Origin: Rutstroemia sp. NJR-2017a BVV2
Taxonomy: Eukaryota > Ascomycota > Leotiomycetes > Helotiales > Rutstroemiaceae
Assembly: GCA_002946415.1 (NCBI GenBank)
Contig: NJPS01000030.1
Span: 1 to 64,000, forward strand
DNA: 64,000 nt
Direction of reading: 5' to 3'
Below, piece after piece: positions 56,911 through 64,000 of this stretch. The position numbers and the translations under genes are program-made. Under the pieces are notes generated by a model. That model did not search any database. It was not told the DNA's origin and saw only the letters and a program-made list of their open reading frames with translations. Each line of letters starts with the position of its first letter. Position 1 is the stretch's first letter.

Positions 56911-57941
56911 GAAAAAGTTTTCAGCTTGCATATTGACATTGGATGCGCCCTTGCTTTGTCCTTACTCTTGTCTATTTCTTTACGTTCTCTCATGAGGTAG
57001 TTAGTATGGTTGGTAAAGAGAATTGGCGTTCGATTAGTACTATGGCTTTTGTATCATATTTGCAGGATAGTTGCAGCAGCAGGATACTTCTAAAAATAAA
57101 ATTTCAAAAACTTCAAAGTTATGCTATATTCATTGCCTGTGCTTACTTTGGTTCTACTCCTCTTCTGTAAGCTGAGTTCGTTCGACGTGTATGATGTGTG
57201 CACAGCTGCGATAGTTCTCTGAGAAGATGACATACTACCGATATTTGAATTTCTTGCAATTTAAAGTGATGATAGACAACTTCGTTACGAAAAGTGTAAC
57301 GTTTCCTATTTGAAGCACTATGAGAGCGAGATTTGTCTCTTCTGCAAAATCGCGTATCAGAAACAAGGGCGCTTCTGTACCTACAGAGGAAGTACAGCAT
57401 AGCAACGGATAGTAAGCTGAAGCTTGGATCAAGTAGCTGATGTTCTCTAGACCACTCTCCTTGTATCCTTACAGCACACAAGCGTATGGATTTCGTAATC
57501 TTGTGCTAAGTATCACAGAACTCGGATTGCCCCTCCTCTCTATCCAGCCAGCCGCTCGGAGGATGTGAGGATATTACTCGAGATCGTGCATACACTGCAG
57601 AATAGAGGGGTGTGATTCTCGCGGGGTGTGGATGCGCGAATGCGTGGATGGCTGAGTTAGGGGTTTTACGCGTAACGCCTATGCTGTACTTCCCTTCTAT
57701 GTAACCCAGATAAGACAGCGAAGCAGTTAGGCAGGAATAAAATGAGGTACTATCAAGTGGAGAGATCGTGTAGCGTACCCTGGTGTTTATATAGACGTAC
57801 TTCAACCCCGCACTTACCTATGAAGTAAGATTACCTGTATTGGAGCAACGATCTTCGAAGAAGTCATCTTCATCGTGTCTCAATCCACCCACGAAGAAAC
57901 AGCAAAATTGCTTTGGAGCCCACATCAGGGACAAACTCACC
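56911..57941. other. intergenic, no gene seen
   Basis: About 1 kb holding the 3' flank of CBF5. Several short open frames on the minus strand (57143-57481, 57506-57805) have no signal peptide, motif or splice support. Confidence 0.5.
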
Positions 57942-58653
57942 ATGCATACCATCAAGATTCTCGCCATCTGTTCACTTCTTGCTGTGGCAGGCTCTTGTGT
58001 ACCTCTAGCTCCACGAGGTAAGACTTGCATCTCACACGCCCCGTTCTTTTGATCGGTTTTTGCTGAGTTCATGGATAAGAAAGAGGCTAACGAATTGGCT
58101 CTGGTCTCGTCTCTATTGCAGAATATGAAGCAGGCACAGAAGCTGAGGGTCCGCTGATCAGACGCAGTGGCGGTGTGGTTGTGGACGTTGAGGCGGTTGC
58201 TAGACATGTAGATTTCTTTCAGAGTGAGCAGAGAGGAGCTCATGGGGGAAATGCGGCGAAGATCTACTTATCTGTTCGCGAGTGAGCAAGGTGCAGAATA
58301 TAACGAGTCAAGAAAGAGAGTATGCGGAGGAGCGACGGTATAAGATGGAGCGAGACGGGACAGTTGCACAAGGAGCTCGTTCACGAGTGGGAGTTCACTG
58401 GGTTCCTTGAATGGGAGAATATGACAGGTGATTCATGACTTACATCTGAAATAAACCTATCTTTGCAAACGAATGTGTGAAAGGACGAGATGATGTTGAT
58501 ATATCATCAATTTCAGTCAACAAACCGAGGGGCGGAGTGGAAGAAGACCACCGACTGGAGCAGAAACATTTCACTCGGGAAAACATCAGCACAGTCAACG
58601 AGGGTATGATAAATCAGGCTTTTAGGAAGGTCATATCTAAGGCGAAAATGTAG
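57942..58653 (+). CDS. small secreted protein candidate, unknown family
   Basis: Exon 1 (57942..58017) encodes a signal peptide, MHTIKILAICSLLAVAGSC, with cleavage near VPLAPR. A GTAAGA...GCAG intron joins exon 2 (58122 onward), which reads EYEAGTEAEGPLIRRSGGVVV and continues to a stop at 58285, giving a 79-residue protein. A longer model also keeps frame: donor GTGAGC at 58282, exon 3 58321..58427 (MRRSDGIRWSETGQLHKEL, HEWEFTGFLEW) and exon 4 58517..58653 (VNKPRGGVEEDHRLEQKHF to a stop), giving 159 residues. Its middle intron would be only 39 bp, so this model is less sure. A dibasic LIRR site is a possible processing point. The mature part has almost no Cys. It could be an effector-like or peptide-precursor gene; function is unknown. 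Confidence 0.5.
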
Positions 58654-61398
58654 TTTGGCCGATGTGCCGGCGGGTAGAACTCGTGCTGTTGTTGGTTGAC
58701 GGGCTAAGCACGCTACACCCTTATTTTATGCGCCTACTGATGCCTGTCCCTGGCAATTATATGTAGGACTTCATGCAATATGGCTCATTAATACAATGCT
58801 GGAAAGCTTGTGCGCTGGTATATGAACTATAGTTGGGGCAAAAGACTTCGTTGCTGGCAGTTGTAGTAAACTTGTAAGGTAATATTTTGCTTGGAAGATG
58901 CCATTTTCGCTTGAATGACTAAGAAGCACTAAGGTCTGTGAAAGAACCATCTGTAATAGCGTTACAGGCTGCCCCTCTGCATACTTATTGCTCAAATAGA
59001 GAAAAAAAGTGATAATCAAAGTGTTGGAAATAGACGTTGTGAAACTCTGGTCACCTTGTCGTCCTGTGAACCTTCACCCTGCGACCACTTGCTCCGCGCC
59101 AATGTTGCTTTGTTTCCATGGATGAAAACCCCCCGAGTATATTGCTTCTTTTGACTTTTGGAATCCTCGACCGATCCTTCCTGAATTGTTCCAAACCTAC
59201 AAGTCTGATAAACACACCCGACGCATGCTGGAGCCCTACAAGACGACCCGGCCCACCTTCTGAACCAAGTCCTTAACCTTATCCTCACACCAGAGAATTG
59301 AGAATTCAATGAGGCAGCCCTATCCATTCTTAGAACCTCAATTACAGCTCGAAAAATGCTAGTTGACCTTCATCTGTAAGACATTGCCAAGCAAATCTAC
59401 CGCGTGCTCGAGACCCTTCACTTGGTTCCTGAATTCTTCGCTTTCGGCTCGGCACATCGAGTTGAGGTGTACGTCTAAGTGCTATGCCGACTGCACTGAG
59501 CATGAGAAGAGCGTTTTCTTTGCAAACCACCTCCGGATGACTGAATAACACTGACAGGCACAAGAATCGTCGTCCATCCTGGCGCTCAGTTTGCTGTTAG
59601 TATGGGGGAAGCGTGTCTTTGTGGTAATTAAATTTAAGTGGCGGCCGGTGAAGGGAATGTTCTCACGGAAGAGTCGTCTTAGTTAGCAAGTAGAGAAAGT
59701 TTTCCAGGACGGTAGTGGTTTGAGCAATAGAAGTGGCTGTAGCTCCTGCCCTAAATACTTCATATCGCATCGTCATTCTCCAGTCAAACTGGAGTTCTGT
59801 GAAGATACGCCGAATACGATAACCAGGAGTAGTCGAGTTTCGTTCACTATGCTTTCGACCACGAGATCGTTAAGATTCCAAGCTGTTTACCTTATGTATA
59901 GCTGGCACTTGCCACACTTTAGGCCAGCAAGGACTGGAAGAATTCAGATGAGTAGCTAATCTGATATTTTCGAGGTCGACCGGTGTAGCCAGACTGAGTG
60001 AAACTGTTTCTTAAGCGCTAGACATCCCGTCGGTGGAACCGGTCGTCCTAGGTTGGTGCCTATTTTCTTGTAGGTCATCACTGGCAAGGGGGTTGTTCCT
60101 TCCATCCAACTCTTAGGCTTCAATGCTTGTGTTTCTCGCAGGACGGCCGGCCGGGAGTGGTAAGGGGAGAAGAAGAGAAATGAGCAGGAAGATACGCAGC
60201 CACAAACATCTGGAAATTATTACCGCGGAAGATAATATCCCAACCGGCCGAGTTACCAACCGGCACTAGTACAATTGGCGATAACCTGGCGTGCGCGCGT
60301 TTTGATAGACGGTATCGCGACAACGACCACACTACTAGGTATCTGGTAGAACATCACTGCTACCACTCTAGGTATCGGCCGCTTTCTGTATCCTCGATTA
60401 TATTATTAGTTTCCCGCAAGGAGCAATATTGCGCTCATTACATAACCTTGTGCGGCTAAAAAGGCTAATGAAGAGAGTGCTGTATAACGTTAACGTTGGC
60501 CGTACTTTCGTACAGTAGTTCTGTATTCTGATGGCTCATCTTCACCAGAATATTTTCTCAACTCCACTCACTCAGGAATCATACCAAAGCTATAACATTT
60601 TCAGGCTGCTGCCAGGTGCGCCCACGTGATGTAGAATATCCTAGGGCATATCAAAGAATTGTTTCTGGCGCCTAGCTCATAGGTCGAAGGATCACACAAA
60701 ACCTTGCATCTCATTTCAGTACCCCGCCAACTGCCATCACCAGTTTGCAGATGTGAAAGGCATTTGGATGAGTTAGTCCGTCCGTAGCTTTTGCCTTCTG
60801 TAGATATGGAAAGAGTTGTTGGCAATTCCGGAGACCAATTCGGCGATCCTACACAACAATGTAGCGCAACGCAGCGGACGCCTGTATGTACCGCCAGACC
60901 CGCTGCATTTCATGTATCCCCGATATTGACAGCATTAAACAGCGACGTGAGCTCCACCTGGTGGTCGATTGTCCTTCTTAGGACACATGAACGCTACGGA
61001 AAATAGGCGGGCTTGAGTTGCCACGGGCTGCCCTGACCATCAACAAGTGATGGCGGAGCAGATCTATCTCCATTGTCTGCCCCACTTTCATCCTTACCCA
61101 GCGGACAATCCACCTTCTATGCGCAAGGCAGAGGTCCCAAAAAGTGCTCCAGGAGCCACTCTCCTAAGCATAACTGAGAATCCGTACTTACTAGAGGAAG
61201 GAATGCCGTCTCAGCTTGGCATTTCCAAAATCTAAAAGTCGGTGGGTGTGAATTAGCATCAAGATCCAGGCGAGCCAACTCATGATCAAGATATAACATC
61301 GTCATTGTCCGTCTGGAAAGTCTCTTGTCTTTCGCACATTCATTTCAAGTCATTCCTTACTGCTTCTAGTGTTCCAGCGCAACTACCAAGTCTTCACA
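58654..61398. other. long gene-poor interval
   Basis: 2.7 kb without a convincing intact gene. It contains a minus-strand stretch with possible exons (59359-59950, listed separately). The short frames at 58771-59019, 59016-59327, 60120-60332, 60601-60825 and 60791-61235 lack recognisable motifs. No terminal repeats or transposase motifs were seen. Confidence 0.5.
59359..59950 (-). pseudogene. possible unannotated or decayed gene fragment
   Basis: On the minus strand several protein-like stretches are bounded by splice-like sites. A segment from about 59851 to 59695 is open (FTELQFDWRMTMRYEVF, TTTVLENFLYLL) and ends at a good donor (GTGAGA). After a possible CTAACAG acceptor, one frame reads RRFLCLSVLFSHPE, then a 49-bp GT...TAG intron, then HLNSMCRAESEEFRNQVKGL, EHAVDLLGNVLQMKVN and stop at 59359. 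The first junction is out of phase with this last frame. Either the gene is decayed by a frameshift or the resemblance is accidental. No family is recognised. Confidence 0.25.
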
Positions 61399-62534
61399 AT
61401 GGGTGTTATCAACGTGTATGTTAGAAAAGCCCTTTCCCTGTGATTCCTGTGACGATAGACTGACATTTAGATAGGCGCAAGTCAGCCAGCTTAGTTTCGG
61501 CGGCTTTTTACCTTTCTCGTTCACTGGCTGGTCCAGTACTAGACAAAATTTCATTTCGCAATGACGCCTCTCTTACTTCAGTTATGCCCGATATAAACTT
61601 CGCGGACCCTATGGTATATTTTGATGGAAATAAGTACTGGGCGTTCGCCACCCAAAATGGTTCTACCAAAATTCAAGTAGCACAGGCAGACAGCGCATCG
61701 GGAAAATGGGATCTTCTCATGGATGGCGACATAAGTTATGATGCTCTTCAGCCTCAGCCTAACACAGGTACATGGTCAAATCAGCAAAATGTATGGGCGC
61801 CGAGCGTTTTCCAAAACATTAATGGCGAGTATTTGATGTACTACAGTGCCTCGATGGCGACTTTGCCCGGCCAGCATTGTATAGGAGTGGCAACTTCGTC
61901 CACTGGTTTGGCACAAGGCCCTTATGTGCCCTACAATGGTGACACTCCTCTCAAGAATTGCCATTTAGACAAGGGCGGATCGATCGATGGGTCCGTATTC
62001 ATAGACCCATCGGATAACCATACAGTATACCTGGTATACAAAGTCGACGGGAACAATGTGAACAAACCGACCCCAATCATGCTTCAAAGAATGGCAGATG
62101 ATGGTCTCACCATAGACATTGAATCCCCCCCCAAGCAACTAATCACCAACGAGAAGGCAGATGGTCCTGTGGTCGAAGCCCCCAACATCATTTACATCAA
62201 CCGTAAATATGTCCTGTTCTTCAGCAGCAACGCCTATAACACAGACCTTTATGATGTCAGCTATGCATATTCTGCTGATTTGCGCATCGGCGACTGGAAT
62301 AAGACCACAACACCACTGCTCCAAACAAACAACCCGTTTGCGGGAATGACTGCACCAGGCGGGGCATCAGCGCTCGTGAATCCAGATGGCGTAACTGGAG
62401 ACTTGTACTTCCACGCGAATTGCCCCGTGACGACGGGAAAGAGTTCTTCTGCAAAGCGATGCATGTACTATATTCCTATCAGTTCTGAAGTGGATGATGA
62501 TTCAGGCGTGATCTCAATTCACGCGGGAAGCTGA
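61399..62534 (+). CDS. secreted glycoside hydrolase family 43
   Basis: Exons 61399..61415 (17 nt) and 61475..62534 give 358 residues. The first 24 residues (MGVINVRKSASLVSAAFYLS, then RSLAG) form a probable signal peptide. GH43 five-bladed propeller features are visible: the catalytic base in NFADPMVYFDGNKYWAFAT (Asp about residue 50), the pKa-modulating Asp in GGSIDGSVFIDP (about 177) and the acid Glu in GPVVEAPNIIYINRKYVLFFSS (about 240). WAPSVFQNINGEYLMYYSA is a typical second-blade motif. Family members attack arabinan, arabinoxylan or xylan; the exact substrate is not decidable here. The intron (58 bp) uses the second of two close acceptors (tttagatag), because the first gives a stop. 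A three-kilobase gene-poor zone lies upstream. Confidence 0.9.
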
Positions 62535-64000
62535 GCATAAGTGTGAAAAATCGGTGGGAATATGTGTGCGATGTTCAGGCCGGAACTGGAGTTCGGTATA
62601 TAAACTGTTTGCTTTGGTTTGATACTTTGATTCGGGTGTTGGTTTTGGTTTTTGGAGGAGGGTTTGCATGGCTAACTGTATGGGAATTCGCATTGTCACA
62701 GCGGATGAGGAGCATTTCATATTACAGATACCACGGCTATCTAATGTATATGTACAGTTTGTGGGGATTTTGGAACAGACTTTTGCTTTGGAGGACTGTA
62801 ATCCGATTATTTACTTTCTTGGGATCTCTCTGTTTCTTTCGCGGATATGTGATCGACATGATGTCTTCCATCTGGCTTCTTTCTTGTGTCGAGACACGGA
62901 TCATACCACGACCGACGTTCTTTTCCCACTCTTACCCACTTTTGCAGAGTAAGTCTTCCTACAATAATAGCACTACATCCAAAACTAGCTATATATACAC
63001 CTAGTCCCACTAACCTTCGATCAATATAAGTGCTCGCCTAATCCGACTCAAGTCCACCCCTTACTCTTCTCCCACTCCTCGCTCAGACCATCCCCAGATT
63101 CCAAATTTCCGAATTTGCCTACAGTATCTTTCTGCCTATCACACTTTCTACAATCCGATTTACACAATTGCATCTGTCTAGGTAGAAGTCGATAGTGTAA
63201 AGATCAAACTGATGGACTTGGAGATAGTATGCCTTACGTTTTTCCAGATAATTTCGCTGAAGGTGTGGAGTTCGACCATTTTGTTGGACGACAACGGGAA
63301 GGTAATTATACTTTATGGGTGAATCGCTCGGATCGGGCTTTCTTTGCTCGGAGGGGAAACAAGAGCTGGGGTTAGAATAAGGGAGGGGAGGATTTTGTAG
63401 ATGATGGAATTAGTGGAGGGAATCGAAGAGGCGAGCGGGGGAGAGCAGTTGCGGAGATGGGACCGCCGCAGTGGACATTATTGAGAAGGATATAGATAAA
63501 CGATCCATATGATGAAGCAAGAGGAAGACAACGTGGTCAATGAATGAACTGCAAGGAAAGGAGGGAGGTTGCACAGGCTCAACTACATACATAACTGCAC
63601 TATTCGACAGTTTTCTGGAGCAATTCTCGGCATCCCGTAAGTTGCATAACATCAGCGTGTATCCGTATCACCTTGTCGAACCGCATTGCTCGCTTTTTGC
63701 TGATATAATATTATATTCTTATTTCAACGACGACGTACACAACTGATCAGTTGCTGGATCGTACTGTCTTGCACTGTAGGTGCGCTCTCCGGTGCAGAAA
63801 TAAAAGACCGACAACAATGCTTTAAAGACAGTTAGACAATGAAATCATAATAACGTGCTAGACTATCTGGGTTATCCATTTGACAATAGTAACCAGCTAA
63901 AATATACTGTCCCAAATGGGCCTGTTTTTTCCACTCCAAAGAGGTGCGGTGGTCGCATGCTTCGCTAATTTCACACACTAAAACCGGAAGCGACCACAAT
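62535..64000. other. 3' flank and gene-poor end of window
   Basis: No confident gene. The 153-codon frame at 62543-63004 is T-rich and hydrophobic only by composition. At 63229-63375 an ATG opens 48 codons (MPYVFPDNFAEGVEFDHFVG, then RQREGNYTLWVNRSDR and stop), which may be a tiny or terminal-exon gene but is unsupported. The rest shows nothing. Confidence 0.45.

Noticed and set aside
59720..59959. 79-codon plus-strand frame
   Set aside because: Overlaps the minus-strand exon-like segment and has no recognisable motif.
60670..60745. tRNA-like stretch containing tagctcataggtcgaagg
   Set aside because: It resembles an A box, but no B box, acceptor stem or cloverleaf could be formed by eye.
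62543..63004. 153-codon frame after the GH43 gene
   Set aside because: Hydrophobic only because the region is T-rich; starts 9 bp after the GH43 stop, so likely 3' UTR.

Overview
This window is nuclear DNA from a filamentous ascomycete (Pezizomycotina). Genes are closely packed on both strands. Most are split by GT-AG introns of roughly 45-90 bp with CTAAC/CTRAY-like branch sites. The proteins are typical fungal orthologues: Rai1, Get4, Pol1, Rbg1, Lsg1, Ltv1, Sac3, Cbf5, Vps55 and a Spo12-like protein. A Leotiomycete is my best guess from overall gene style, but the sequence alone does not prove it. There is no sign of plasmid, phage, virus, CRISPR or intact transposon.

Layout. 0-3.6 kb: a low-complexity G tract, a DUF952 protein (-), a Thr/Ser-rich secreted protein (-) and VPS55 (-). 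4-9.5 kb: a CLC chloride transporter (+) and a vWA-domain protein with a prion-like tail (+). 11-16 kb: a CorA-like membrane protein with one unresolved exon junction (+), then GET4 (+). 16-25.4 kb: an unknown small protein (-), RAI1 with an 8-nt microexon (+), a mitochondrial NAD(P) malic enzyme (+) and a Dal5-type MFS permease (+). 26-35 kb: an RRM/RGG RNA-binding protein (-), a 1291-residue disordered protein of unknown function (+) and a mitochondrial PPR protein (-). 35-45.6 kb: POL1 (+), RBG1/DRG1 (+), a Spo12-like protein (-) and an acyl-CoA dehydrogenase ending in SKL (-). 46-57 kb: LSG1 (-) and LTV1 (+) as a divergent pair, then SAC3 (+) and CBF5 (+). 58-64 kb is gene-poor and holds a small secreted-protein candidate, a possible unannotated or decayed minus-strand gene and a secreted GH43 glycosidase.

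Functionally the window is mostly housekeeping with a strong RNA/ribosome theme. RAI1 handles RNA 5' ends, RBG1 is a ribosome-associated GTPase, LSG1 and LTV1 mature and export the 60S and 40S subunits, SAC3 exports mRNA and CBF5 modifies rRNA. Accessory content is limited to the two secreted orphans, the GH43 enzyme and the gene-poor right end. I found no clear new multi-gene system. The best leads are the microexons, the Lsg1-Ltv1 shared promoter, the SKL-tagged acyl-CoA dehydrogenase, abrupt intragenic GC-skew inversions and several orphan proteins.

Exon coordinates were derived by hand from splice consensus, reading-frame continuity and family resemblance. No alignment or database search was possible.
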